Shown here: piece by piece, positions 8,787 to 17,111 of the stretch | Numbering within the stretch: the first letter of the stretch is position 1 | Layout: every line of letters starts with the position of its first letter | Origin: Phycisphaerae bacterium RAS2 | GTDB taxonomy: Bacteria > Planctomycetota > Phycisphaerae > UBA1845 > UTPLA1 | NCBI GenBank assembly: GCA_007753915.1 | Contig: CP036352.1 | Location: 1,426,001-1,490,000, forward strand | Direction of reading: 5' to 3' | Length of the DNA: 64,000 nt | Position numbers and translations under genes: made by a program | The notes under the pieces: model-generated | What the model was told of the DNA's origin: nothing | Database searches by the model: none | What the model saw: the letters and a program-made list of their open reading frames with translations, nothing else

Positions 8787-9539
8787 ATGAATGGTGAGAA
8801 TGAAAATGTCGAGATGCTCCTCGCGGCTTGCCTCCCCGGCGAGCGAACGGCGGAGGAGCGAACCTGCTTGAATGCCCTGCTGATGGACGACGCACAGGCC
8901 CGTCGCACCGCCGAGATGTATGAAAAGCTCGCCGCGCTGCTTAAGGGCTGGCGCACCATGCCGGCGCGGTTTGACTGGTCGGCCAACGCCGCGCGCGTCG
9001 CGGTGCGGGTCCGATCCGGCGGGGCCGAAGCGCGGCCGGCCGACGCCTCGCGGCTTGATGAATTGGTTCCCCATTGGAGCGGCCCGGTCCCCGAGGTCGA
9101 CTACCGCGCCCTGAAGGCGCGAATCTCCTCGGCCGTGCGGCGCGAAGCGCGCACGATCAAGACCGGCTCAATCGGAAAGATCCGCTCGCGGCGGCGCGTT
9201 CTCGCGTGGATCGGTCGCGTCGGCGCGCCGCTGGCGGTTGCGGCTGCGATTGTGATGGCCGTCTGGTGGCCGCGAGACTTGGGCGGCCCAACGGTCGCAA
9301 CGAACGGTGCTTCGTCTTCAGGCGGCATGGTGGCCAAGGGTCCGGAGCAGACGCCGCGCCAGCGTGCGGTGCTAGTCTCGCTGGACACGCCGGAAGCGGT
9401 GGGGGTCGTTTCATTCAAGTTTGACGAGGCCAAGCGCGATCCGAGGTCGTCGCCCGAGCCGCAGGGCTGGGTCGGCATCGCTGCTGATCGCGACGAGGTC
9501 GCATCGAGTGATTTTGTCGTGGACCCGTTCCTTTACTAA
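8787..9539 (+). CDS. Probable anti-sigma factor (single-pass membrane protein)
   Basis: 250 aa. The N-terminal 100 residues look like a small helical cytoplasmic domain (MLLAACLPGERTAEERTCLNALL...), typical in placement for anti-sigma domains though without a CHCC zinc motif. One membrane segment lies around 152-170 (GAPLAVAAAIVMAVWW), followed by a periplasmic tail rich in Gly/Ser/Pro. Location directly after the ECF sigma gene is the main reason for the call. A TTG three bases upstream could be an alternative start. Confidence 0.6.
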   Translation: MNGENENVEMLLAACLPGERTAEERTCLNALLMDDAQARRTAEMYEKLAALLKGWRTMPARFDWSANAARVAVRVRSGGAEARPADASRLDELVPHWSGPVPEVDYRALKARISSAVRREARTIKTGSIGKIRSRRRVLAWIGRVGAPLAVAAAIVMAVWWPRDLGGPTVATNGASSSGGMVAKGPEQTPRQRAVLVSLDTPEAVGVVSFKFDEAKRDPRSSPEPQGWVGIAADRDEVASSDFVVDPFLY

Positions 9540-9716
9540 GCGGCGCATCCGCCCGGGTCCGAATTGAGTTAATTTCTGCCCGATCTGCGATCTGAATCCA
9601 GTCGCGGCCCATGGGCGCTTAGCGTGGAGTTTGTCGCAGCCTTTAGACTGGCGGTTCGGCCCGGCGCATCGATCGCGCATGCCGGCCGACTGTTCGGCGT
9701 GATACGAGGTGACGAG

Positions 9717-10859
9717 ATGCAAAGCACCAAGACATGGACGTGGCTGTGCGCCGCCTTGCTCGGAATGGCGGGGATTAGCCGCAGCGGCGCGGCCCAGGCC
9801 GGCGGCACGGACGTGGCCCAATTGCTCGATCAGAAGGTCGAGAACCTTGCGATGAGCGGCCTCGAGTTGCCCGCGGCGCTCGCCGATCTCGGCAAACAGG
9901 TCGGCGTATCGATCGTGGTCGATGACGAGTCGGCCGAAATGCTCCCCTGGGGCAAGCAGACGAAGCTGGCCGACGTGACAATCACGAACGCATCGCTGCG
10001 TGAGGCGCTGCCGAAGATACTGGGTGCACTGGGCATGACGTACGACGTGCGCGACCAGTCGGTGGTCGTCATTGCGACCGATCCGCTTCGGCGGCTGGCG
10101 CGGCGGGCGACGTGGGAGGAATTGAAACTGCTGCGCCGAATGAGCGAAACGGCCTATTCACCGGCAGCGTTCGGCGAGTTCAAGCTGCAATATCGCATCA
10201 CCTCGAAAGTGGACGCGCCCAAGATGCTGCTGGACCAGATGGAGAAATCGGGCCAGGGCTCGGTGGCGCAGGTGCTGGAGACGGCAACCGGGGCGCTGCG
10301 ATGGGGCTGGACGCCGGAAGACGATCACATCGTGATTCGCACGGGGCAGGCGCAGATCGCCGGCAAACTGTCGCGCCGGGTCACCGCGCGCTACACGGGA
10401 CAGCCGCTGTCGCAGATTCTGATTGACCTGGGCGACAAGGCCGACGTGATGTTCAAGCTCGAGCCGGGTCTGCTGCTGAAGCTGCCGCCGTCGGTGAGCA
10501 GTTATACGCTTGTCCTGCAATCGACGTCGATTCGGGCGGCGCTGGAGCTGATGGCTGCCGAGACGGGATTGAAGTATGAGATTCATGCCGACGCGGTCTC
10601 GATCGGTGTCGGCGAAGCCGCCGCCGGATCAGGTCCGGCCACCGGCGGCGCGACGCGCTCGGGCAGCAGCCCGATCGCCGCGAAGGTCAGCATCCCGGCG
10701 AAGGAAGGCGGCGTGTCGTATGAGATCTTCCTGCGTGAGGATGAGCTGCCGGCCGAATTCCTCGAACACCGTGAGCAACTCAAGCAGCAGTACATTCAGA
10801 AGCTGATGGCCGAACTGGCTCCCGACCCGCGCATCCGCACCGGCGAGGATCAGAAATAG
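9717..10859 (+). CDS. Secreted protein with two STN-like (secretin/TonB short N-terminal) domains
   Basis: 380 aa. Signal peptide (WTWLCAALLGMAGISRSGAAQA). Two blocks resemble the STN fold, each a 'reduced overlap' beta-alpha-beta unit: ELPAALADLGKQVGVSIVVDD ... ASLREALPKILGALGMTYDV (about 28-95) and QPLSQILIDLGDKADVMFKLE ... SIRAALELMAAETGLKYEI (about 225-295). STN domains sit at the N-terminus of secretins and of TonB-dependent transducers that signal to sigma/anti-sigma pairs. Here they stand alone with no barrel or secretin domain. GAGG seven bases upstream supports the ATG at 9717. Third gene after the sigma and anti-sigma genes. Confidence 0.65.
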   Translation: MQSTKTWTWLCAALLGMAGISRSGAAQAGGTDVAQLLDQKVENLAMSGLELPAALADLGKQVGVSIVVDDESAEMLPWGKQTKLADVTITNASLREALPKILGALGMTYDVRDQSVVVIATDPLRRLARRATWEELKLLRRMSETAYSPAAFGEFKLQYRITSKVDAPKMLLDQMEKSGQGSVAQVLETATGALRWGWTPEDDHIVIRTGQAQIAGKLSRRVTARYTGQPLSQILIDLGDKADVMFKLEPGLLLKLPPSVSSYTLVLQSTSIRAALELMAAETGLKYEIHADAVSIGVGEAAAGSGPATGGATRSGSSPIAAKVSIPAKEGGVSYEIFLREDELPAEFLEHREQLKQQYIQKLMAELAPDPRIRTGEDQK

Positions 10860-10938
10860 GCCTCCTCCGCGGCGTGATTTCGTGCCCGGGTCGAGGGGCG
10901 TTTCGAGCAGCCGTTCGAATGGCACCCTCCGCGCGGCC

Positions 10939-10967
10939 TTGTACCAGCCGCTGATTCCCCCTATAAA
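10939..10967 (+). promoter_or_regulatory. Promoter for tRNA-Met
   Basis: TTGTAC (10939-10944), 17-bp spacer, TATAAA (10962-10967). The start of transcription would fall a few bases before the tRNA 5' end at 10982. Confidence 0.55.
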
Positions 10968-10981
10968 TTACCGCTCGAAAC

Positions 10982-11054
10982 AGCGGCGTAGCTCAGTTGG
11001 CAGAGCAAGGGATTCATAAGCCCTGGGTCGCCGGTTCAAGTCCGGCCGCCGCTA
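10982..11054 (+). tRNA. tRNA-Met (CAT anticodon), elongator type
   Basis: 73-nt cloverleaf. Acceptor AGCGGCG pairs with CGCCGCT, D stem GCTC/GAGC, anticodon loop TTCATAA, T arm GCCGG-TTCAAGT-CCGGC, discriminator A; CCA is not encoded. The anticodon stem lacks the three consecutive GC pairs next to the loop seen in initiators. A CAT-anticodon tRNA-Ile (lysidine-modified) cannot be fully excluded by eye. Confidence 0.92.
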
Positions 11055-11110
11055 ATTCCTCTTGTCTATCCGATACAGACTCACGTCTTGACGCGCGTGC
11101 TGTTGCGCGA

Positions 11111-11130
11111 GTCGAGTCTGCGGACCCGAC
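11111..11130. repeat. Left copy of a 20-bp direct repeat flanking an orphan ORF
   Basis: GTCGAGTCTGCGGACCCGAC, itself an imperfect palindrome. The second copy is at 11677-11696 with one mismatch. Confidence 0.7.
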
Positions 11131-11261
11131 TAGGCGGAGCTGCTCGCGTGCCGCGAGCATCGAAAGATCGCATCATGTCAGAGAACGATTGGGTCATGTT
11201 GCAATCTGTAGAAAAGGACATTTGCCTGCTTTAACATCAACTCAATGAGTACCATTGCCTC

Positions 11262-11636
11262 ATGGGTGATCTGTATTGGGGAAGCGTCTATCAGCTTCCG
11301 TATTGGGAGTTCATTGATGCCTTCGAACTTGACGAGGAGCAGCGCCGGTTCCTCACACACGGTTGCCTGGTCATGCTGATTACAATGGCATTCGAGACGC
11401 TGGACGGCGCCGGCGATTACATTCTGGACAAGCTCGACTCATGCAGAGACGCCGCTGCAAGAGTTAAATCGAATGACGAGGAGACTCGATTCCTTGTCGA
11501 GACGCTCCAGATGGCCTTGTCGGCAATTACGAACGAAGCGTCACGGCAGGAACTGGAGGAGGAGCTTGAGCGAAGATCGAGGCTCATCCACACGAACCAC
11601 GTCAGAGCCTACTTCTTGTCACAAGCGGCGCAATAA
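11262..11636 (+). CDS. Hypothetical protein
   Basis: 124 aa, family not recognised. Predicted soluble, mostly helical and acidic; the C-terminal half is charged (NEASRQELEEELERRSRL). Its base composition is less GC-rich than its neighbours. It sits just after tRNA-Met and between two copies of a 20-bp direct repeat, so it may be recently acquired. The ATG has no strong ribosome binding site. Moderately likely to be a real gene. Confidence 0.45.
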   Translation: MGDLYWGSVYQLPYWEFIDAFELDEEQRRFLTHGCLVMLITMAFETLDGAGDYILDKLDSCRDAAARVKSNDEETRFLVETLQMALSAITNEASRQELEEELERRSRLIHTNHVRAYFLSQAAQ

Positions 11637-11676
11637 CGCGAATCGGGCGAATGGATCAAGTATTCCCTGCGGCGTC

Positions 11677-11696
11677 GTCGCGTCTGCGGACCCGAC
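11677..11696. repeat. Right copy of a 20-bp direct repeat flanking an orphan ORF
   Basis: GTCGCGTCTGCGGACCCGAC, 19 of 20 bases identical to the copy at 11111-11130. Confidence 0.7.
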
Positions 11697-11735
11697 CTCC
11701 GGTAGTTGCCAGACCCCAATTGCATCCCACGCTTG

Positions 11736-12188
11736 TCAAACCGCGATCCGCGCCTTGATCGGATTGCAGACGCGCTCCCAGTCTTCGCGAAGCAGTTTGA
11801 CGGCCTCGGTGTGAGTGCCGGCCTGCATCACGAGGTAGGTGTCATTCGAAAGGCGCTCGTCCATCACCGTCTTCAGGTTGAACAGCCGGCCGATGGGCGG
11901 TTCGGCACCGATCTCGCAATCGGGACAGACAATTCGCATTTCCTGCTCGGTCGCCAGTTCAACACGCGGTTCGCCCAAGGCCTGCGCAGCCCGCGCCAGG
12001 TCGAGTCGATCGCATGCCGCAATGACACACATCGCGAACCCTTTGTCGCCTTTTACCAGCACAGGCTTGGCGACAAATCGCCCCGGAATGTGCTCCGCGG
12101 CGGCCAGTTCCTGCGAAGTGAATGCGGTTCGATGGGTCTTCTTTTCAAATGGGATCTTCTCTTTTCGCAGCAGCTTCTCGAGTTGCAT
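11736..12188 (-). CDS. YbaK/EbsC-type aminoacyl-tRNA deacylase domain protein
   Basis: 150 aa. Stand-alone YbaK/ProX-type editing domain, which hydrolyses mischarged aminoacyl-tRNA in trans. Visible family features: the N-terminal MQLEKLLRKEKIPFEKKTH, ELAAAEHIPGRFVAKPVLVKGDKGFAMCVI (strand with the conserved Lys) and a C-terminal GAEPPIGRLF block. It is close to the class sometimes annotated as 'YbaK/prolyl-tRNA synthetase-associated'. GGGAGG eight bases before the ATG at 12188 fixes the start; the longer open frame upstream is not needed. Confidence 0.8.
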   Translation of the reverse strand: MQLEKLLRKEKIPFEKKTHRTAFTSQELAAAEHIPGRFVAKPVLVKGDKGFAMCVIAACDRLDLARAAQALGEPRVELATEQEMRIVCPDCEIGAEPPIGRLFNLKTVMDERLSNDTYLVMQAGTHTEAVKLLREDWERVCNPIKARIAV

Positions 12189-12539
12189 GGTCCGGGCCTC
12201 CCAGGTGATGCACGGCCGAACGGGGCGCAGCGGCTCGCGCGGGCCGCATGCGGTCCCGGCCTTGCCTCTTAAATTTGGCAGTTTGTGTGCCACGCGTTGC
12301 TCCCACCACGAACTCGCGGAAGGGGAGGGAAAACGCCTGGAAGCCTGTGTCGTTCATCGACGCCCCTTCCGCTCCAGAGCAATAGGACGCTGCATGCGCA
12401 CAATCCCGCAGACGCAGGGCGCGGTCTTGTCACGTCGTCGCAGACTCCAATCTCACCCCCGGAGTGCGAGTGGCAGGCACATGCCCGAAACTGCATCATC
12501 TCAAGCGCGTCCATACCGCTTGGCGAAGACTCGTCCATG
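12189..12539. other. Intergenic gap, nothing recognised
   Basis: 351 bp between the stop of the TrkH gene and the start of the YbaK gene. I see no convincing gene, RNA, or U-tailed hairpin in it. Confidence 0.5.
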
Positions 12540-14048
12540 TCACACGGCGAGGTCGTCGTGACCCGGCAATTCATCGGTGGACGGTTCATCGGGCCGCAGC
12601 AGCGCCAGGCCGAGCGTGAGCGGTCCGCATCGTCCGGCGAACATCAGGAACGTCACAACGAGTTTTCCGGCGGTTGAAAGGCTGCCCGTAATGCCCGTCG
12701 AAAGCCCGACGGTGCCGATGGCGCTGACGGCTTCGAAAGACAGATCGAGGAACGGCTGCTTCTCCGTGAGCGACAGAATTGTGACACCCGTGGCAAGCAG
12801 GCAAAGGTACAGCGTGGCGGAGGCCACGGCAAACAGCACGCGCAACGCAGGAACTTCGTTCCGCAGCCAGATTACCCGGTCGCGCCCGCGCAGCACGCTG
12901 ATCAGGTTCGCGAGCAGCGCGGAGACGCTCGTAGTCTTGATGCCGCCGCCGGTGCCGCTGGGTGACGCGCCGATGACCATGGCAGCCATGATGATGAGCA
13001 GCGTGGCGGTTGTGAGGGGTGAGATTGGAATCGAGTTAAACCCTGCCGTGCTCGAAGCAGACATGACCTGGAACGCGCAGGCCATGAGGCCCTCGGCGGC
13101 AGGCAAATCGCGCACGCTCGGCTCAATGAAGTACATCGCGGCCGTGCCGACGACAAAGATCACCGCGGTCATCCACAGAATGACCTTGGATGTGTAGGTA
13201 ATCAGGTGCTCGCGGAGTTTGATGGAGAGGTAAATGTCCTGCACGACAATGAACCCGATCGCGCCGAGGTAGCAGAGCACGCCGATGATGAGATTGATCG
13301 CCCAGTCGCCGCGAAAGGCTTCGAGGCTGTTGTTGGCCAGGCCGAAACCGGCTGTGGCGAACGCGGACACGGAATGGAAAACGGCAAACCAAAGCGGCTC
13401 CTGAACGCCCAGCGCGGCAAACCGCCACCAGAGCAGCAACGCACCGATTGATTCGGCGACAAACGTGAACACGACGACATGCACGATGAACCGTTGCATG
13501 ACGAAGTAGTGCGGCACAGCGAAACCCGCCTTGAGGATTCCAAGTCGCGTGTCGGAAATGCGACCGCCGCGCGCGAGAATCATGAGCGACGACAGCGTCA
13601 TGTAACCGATGCCGCCGAGCTGAAAGAGCGCGAGCAGAACAAACTCGCCGAAGAAGGTGTAACTGTCGCGGACGCTGATGGTCGTCAGGCCGGTTGTCGA
13701 AATGGCGCTTGTGACGTTGAACAGGTGATCGACGATTCGCGCCGGCGATTGCTGCGCGAAGGGGAGGCAGAGCAGGGCCGTGCCGACGACGGCGTAGGAC
13801 GCGAAACCCAGCACGAGTTGCTGTGCCGGGCGCATGCGCGTCCAGCGCTCGAGGCCGCGTCGCGGGGGCGTCAGGACGATCCACGTTGAAAGCCGGCCCA
13901 GTGTGACCATGGCGGAGCGAATGCGCCGCCGTGGAGGCGCAGGGCTGTTAAGCTCTTGGCTTAGCAACTGCGGGGTGGAGTTGTTCTTCGACGAGAGATT
14001 GTCTGCAGTGGGCGGCGCGGATCCGCCGCCGGGGAGGCCGGTCTCCAT
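12540..14048 (-). CDS. trkH: TrkH/KtrB-family potassium transporter
   Basis: About 502 aa integral membrane K+ channel/transporter subunit. The four pseudo-symmetric pore loops are visible: SAISTTGLTT, SAFATAGFGL, SASSTAGFNS and SAIGTVGLST, plus SPSGTGGGIKTT after the third repeat, so the selectivity filter is intact. A roughly 60-residue soluble N-terminal extension precedes the first helix. The start is uncertain: ATG 14048 is used, GTG 14093 is possible. No trkA/ktrA partner is adjacent. The leader carries a cyclic-di-AMP riboswitch, so expression probably responds to c-di-AMP, a known potassium-homeostasis signal. Confidence 0.92.
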   Translation of the reverse strand: METGLPGGGSAPPTADNLSSKNNSTPQLLSQELNSPAPPRRRIRSAMVTLGRLSTWIVLTPPRRGLERWTRMRPAQQLVLGFASYAVVGTALLCLPFAQQSPARIVDHLFNVTSAISTTGLTTISVRDSYTFFGEFVLLALFQLGGIGYMTLSSLMILARGGRISDTRLGILKAGFAVPHYFVMQRFIVHVVVFTFVAESIGALLLWWRFAALGVQEPLWFAVFHSVSAFATAGFGLANNSLEAFRGDWAINLIIGVLCYLGAIGFIVVQDIYLSIKLREHLITYTSKVILWMTAVIFVVGTAAMYFIEPSVRDLPAAEGLMACAFQVMSASSTAGFNSIPISPLTTATLLIIMAAMVIGASPSGTGGGIKTTSVSALLANLISVLRGRDRVIWLRNEVPALRVLFAVASATLYLCLLATGVTILSLTEKQPFLDLSFEAVSAIGTVGLSTGITGSLSTAGKLVVTFLMFAGRCGPLTLGLALLRPDEPSTDELPGHDDLAV

Positions 14049-14178
14049 AAAGGGTTCGCTGCGCGCCCAAGCGTTTTCCGCGCATTCCTGCACGCGCGAA
14101 AAAGCGGACGCGAACGCACGAACGGATGCTCGTGAAACGCGCGATCGGTCGATCGGCTGTATCAGGAGAGCGGTTCGT

Positions 14179-14345
14179 CGTGCTCTTTCACGTGCCTGCG
14201 GGGTTAGCTGACGGGCTGGGCCTTGAAAGTGGCTTGGAGCCGACCGACTCCTTCGCCCCGGCCGCGACGCTTGATAGCAAGGCGGCGGTGGGTTCCCCGC
14301 TCCCCGGCGTCAACCGGGGACTCGGCTGCAACAACAGCTTAATCG
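14179..14345 (-). promoter_or_regulatory. Cyclic-di-AMP riboswitch (ydaO-yuaA type) in the TrkH leader
   Basis: On the minus strand this leader carries the conserved ydaO blocks in the right order: GCCGAGTCCCCGG (14326-14314), GAGCGGGGAACCCA (14302-14289), GGGGCGAAGG (14259-14250), CCCGTCAGCTAACCCCG then CAGGC (14215 onward) and GAAAGAG (14189-14183). A hairpin CCCCGG/CCGGGG sits between the first two blocks. It ends about 86-131 bases before the TrkH start. Class members bind c-di-AMP and commonly control K+ transport. The expression platform could not be resolved by eye. Confidence 0.88.
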
Positions 14346-14491
14346 TAGCTGGATTTCGGCCGGAGTCAAAGTCAAGCCGGCGTGAGCAGGCGGGCCGCAA
14401 GCAGATTGGTTATAGTGTGCGTTTTGTTCGCGTGCAGACGGTCGCTTCCGGACAACGACCAGAAGTCGCACAGCGGCCGGCAGGATGAAAC

Positions 14492-14956
14492 ATGTCGTCG
14501 CAATCCAGCGATCCAACACTCATTTCCACGACCCACCTCGTCAAGAGCGAGGACCTCAACCACCATCAAACGCTCTACGCCGGGCGATGCACCGAGTGGT
14601 GCGTGCAGATGGCGTACATCGCCGCGGAGAATTGCTTCGATGAGGCGCGGCCGGTCGTGTTCATGTCGATTCGCAGCTTGTCGATGCGAACGCCGGCGCG
14701 GCTGGGGGAGATTCTGCGATTCGAGGGGCGGGTTGATTACATCGGCGAGTCCACCATCGGCATCAAGGTCGACGCGTGGAAGCTGCAACCGAAAGACGAT
14801 CCCAAGCCGGTCGCGACGGGGACGTTCCTGTTCTGCACGGTCGATGAGCAGGGGCGGGCGGAGCCGCACGGGCTGCCGGCGCTGGCGGGGGCGTCATCGG
14901 CTTCGCAGCGTCGCTGGAAGCAGGACGATCTCGCGGTTGGCCGGTCGCCGGCATGA
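14492..14956 (+). CDS. Hotdog-fold acyl-CoA thioesterase
   Basis: 154 aa. Acyl-CoA hydrolase of the YciA/BFIT-like hotdog family: LVKSEDLNHHQTLYAGRCTEWCVQMAYIAA holds the conserved N/H...G...W segment of the hot-dog helix, followed by strands SIRSLSMRTPARLGEILRFEGRVDYIG. Likely cleaves acyl-CoA thioesters in the cytoplasm; chain specificity unknown. Its stop overlaps the mnmE start (ATGA), so the two are co-translated. Confidence 0.78.
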   Translation: MSSQSSDPTLISTTHLVKSEDLNHHQTLYAGRCTEWCVQMAYIAAENCFDEARPVVFMSIRSLSMRTPARLGEILRFEGRVDYIGESTIGIKVDAWKLQPKDDPKPVATGTFLFCTVDEQGRAEPHGLPALAGASSASQRRWKQDDLAVGRSPA

Positions 14957-16410
14957 ATCCGGATGATACAATTGTAGCGATTAGCTCGGCGGCGGGGGCG
15001 GCTGCCCGGGGGATCGTGCGCCTGTCCGGGCCGGCGGCGATGGATGTGGCATCGGGCGTTTTTGATGCGAGTTCGGCGACAGCTTGGCCGCCCGAGGCTG
15101 AGGCCATGCCAACCCAATCTGAATCCATGTCGCCCAGTTCCGCCGACGCGTCATGCGATCCCGCGCGGCGGACCGCGGCGCAAGCCAGTGCAAGCAAATG
15201 CGTGGAGGGCTTCGTTCGCGTCGGGCGGTTTCGGCTGCCGGGGTTTGCGCTCGTGTTTCGCGCGCCGCGCAGCTACACCGCGCAGGATGTCGTGGAGCTT
15301 CATTTTCTCGGCGCGCCGGTTCTTCTGGGCTGGGTGGTCGAGGCTTGCATCGCCGCCGGGGCGCGGCGAGCCGAGCCGGGGGAGTTCACCCTGCGCGCGG
15401 TCCTCGCCGGGCGGATGGACCTTTCGCAGGCACACGGTGTGGCGGGCATGATCGCCGCGCGGTCGGACATGCAGTTGCGAGCGGCCGAGCGACTGCTTCA
15501 CGGCGAGCTGTCGCGCGTGGCGGGGGCGGCGCGCGAGCGGCTGGCGGATTTGCTTTCATTGGTGGAAGGCGCGCTGGATTTCGCGGAAGAGCCGATCGAG
15601 TTCATCATGCCCGGGCAATTGCGAGATGGGTTGATGGAAGTGCGCAAGGCCCTCGCTGCGACAACGGCAGCCGGTGTTCGCGCCGAGCGCTGGGACCAGT
15701 TGCCGCGCGTCGTTATCGCAGGGCGGCCGAACGCGGGCAAGTCGAGTCTGCTCAATCGAATGACCGGCCTGGATCGCGCGATCTGCGCGCCCGTGGCGGG
15801 AACGACGCGCGACGTGCTTTCCGCGCCGTTGCGACTGGGCGAAACCGAATGCCTGCTGATCGACGTGGCCGGCGTTGGCGATGCGGTTGATTCGCTGGAC
15901 GCGCAGGCACAGCGAGCAGCGCGCGACGCGCTCAAGTCGGCTGACCTCGTGGTATGGGTGGAGAATGTCACCGAGAGCGACCCGGCACGGCGCGCGGAGT
16001 TGCCGGTCTTCGATGTGCCGTGCCTTTTCGTGGGGAACAAGTGCGATCTGCTGGGGGCACCGCGCGCAGCGAAGGCAACCGGGTACGATCTGCTGGTCAG
16101 CGCGACCACCGGCGCTGGTCTGGATGAGTTGAAGACGGCGCTTGCGGCGCGTTTGCAGGACCGCGAATCCGCCGTCAGCGATTCGGCCGTCGCGCTGATG
16201 TCGGAGCACCGGGCGGCGCTGGATTCGGCGCTGGAGGCGTTGAATCGCGCGATCGGGCTGGCGACGGCATCGGGCGAAACATTGGCCGACGCAGACCTTG
16301 TCGCGGCAGAGCTTCGCATTGCGGCGGAGGAGCTGGGTGTGCTTGCGGGGCGGGAGGACACGGAAGATCTGCTGGGGCGAATCTTCTCGCGATTCTGTGT
16401 GGGGAAATGA
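14953..16410 (+). CDS. mnmE: tRNA uridine-5-carboxymethylaminomethyl modification GTPase MnmE
   Basis: 485 aa. MnmE acts with MnmG to modify U34 of tRNAs. Visible: N-terminal tetrahydrofolate-binding domain (TIVAISSAAGAAARGIVRLSGP; APRSYTAQDVVELHFLG; AEPGEFTLRAVLAGRMDLSQA), an insertion of roughly 30 polar residues at about 40-75, G1 GRPNAGKSSL, G2 GTTRD, G4 NKCD and the C-terminal FCVGK. G3 reads DVAG instead of DTAG, and the residue matching catalytic Glu282 of E. coli appears to be Asp. It overlaps genes on both sides. mnmG is not in the window. Confidence 0.93.
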   Translation: MNPDDTIVAISSAAGAAARGIVRLSGPAAMDVASGVFDASSATAWPPEAEAMPTQSESMSPSSADASCDPARRTAAQASASKCVEGFVRVGRFRLPGFALVFRAPRSYTAQDVVELHFLGAPVLLGWVVEACIAAGARRAEPGEFTLRAVLAGRMDLSQAHGVAGMIAARSDMQLRAAERLLHGELSRVAGAARERLADLLSLVEGALDFAEEPIEFIMPGQLRDGLMEVRKALAATTAAGVRAERWDQLPRVVIAGRPNAGKSSLLNRMTGLDRAICAPVAGTTRDVLSAPLRLGETECLLIDVAGVGDAVDSLDAQAQRAARDALKSADLVVWVENVTESDPARRAELPVFDVPCLFVGNKCDLLGAPRAAKATGYDLLVSATTGAGLDELKTALAARLQDRESAVSDSAVALMSEHRAALDSALEALNRAIGLATASGETLADADLVAAELRIAAEELGVLAGREDTEDLLGRIFSRFCVGK

Positions 16411-16424
16411 GAGTGGGAGCGGGC

Positions 16425-17111
16425 ATGGAACTGGACGGCGTGTTCCTCGATATGTACGGGACGCTGACGACGGGCGATCGCCAGGCGGTGGAGGCGACGT
16501 GCGAGCACCTTGTGCGCGACTTTCGTTTGACCCTCTCGGCGCACGAGTTGAGCATCACGTGGGGCGAGCGATTTTTTCACGCGCTGGACTTCTGCAATGG
16601 CGCCGGATTCCTGACGCTCTTCGACGTGGAGCGCCGCACGCTGCGCGAGACGATGACCGCGCTCGGCGTCACCATGGACCCGACGCCTTACGCCGAGATG
16701 CTGCGGTGCTATTGGAGCAATCCGCCGCTCCAGCCCGAGGCGGCTGCATTTCTTCAGGCGTGCCCGCTGCCGGTGTGTCTCGTATCCAATGCCGATCGCA
16801 GCGACATCGACGCCGTCATCGAGCGGCACGCCTTGAAACTCGATCACGTCGTCACCTCGGAGGACGCCCGCAGCTACAAACCCGACCGCGCCATCTTCGA
16901 CATGGCGCTGGCGCAGACCGGCTGGCAGCGCGATCGGGTGATTCACGTCGGCGACAGTTTGCACAGCGACGTGGGCGGGGCCATCGTCGCCGGCCTCCGC
17001 AGCGGCTGGGTCAATCGGGCGCACCGCATCCACGACATCGGCACACACACACCGGACCACGAATTCGGTGATCTCATGGAATTCGCCCGCTGGCTGGGTC
17101 AAGGGGCCTGA
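16425..17111 (+). CDS. HAD-superfamily hydrolase
   Basis: 228 aa haloacid dehalogenase-like hydrolase. Motif I DMYGTLT (catalytic Asp near residue 9), motif II VSNAD, motif III KPDR, motif IV GDSLHSD. A helical cap lies between motifs I and II, typical of subclass I phosphatases. The frame also opens at ATG 16407, overlapping the mnmE stop; GGGAG five bases before ATG 16425 favours the later start. Likely a small phosphatase; substrate unknown. Its 3' end overlaps the convergent TMTC-like gene by 13 bp. Confidence 0.82.
   Translation: MELDGVFLDMYGTLTTGDRQAVEATCEHLVRDFRLTLSAHELSITWGERFFHALDFCNGAGFLTLFDVERRTLRETMTALGVTMDPTPYAEMLRCYWSNPPLQPEAAAFLQACPLPVCLVSNADRSDIDAVIERHALKLDHVVTSEDARSYKPDRAIFDMALAQTGWQRDRVIHVGDSLHSDVGGAIVAGLRSGWVNRAHRIHDIGTHTPDHEFGDLMEFARWLGQGA

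Noticed and set aside
10997-11248. Open frame overlapping tRNA-Met
   Set aside because: It runs through the tRNA and has no recognisable protein features.
11055-11261. Structured RNA gene (tmRNA, SRP or RNase P) downstream of tRNA-Met
   Set aside because: No conserved core sequences of these RNAs were found.
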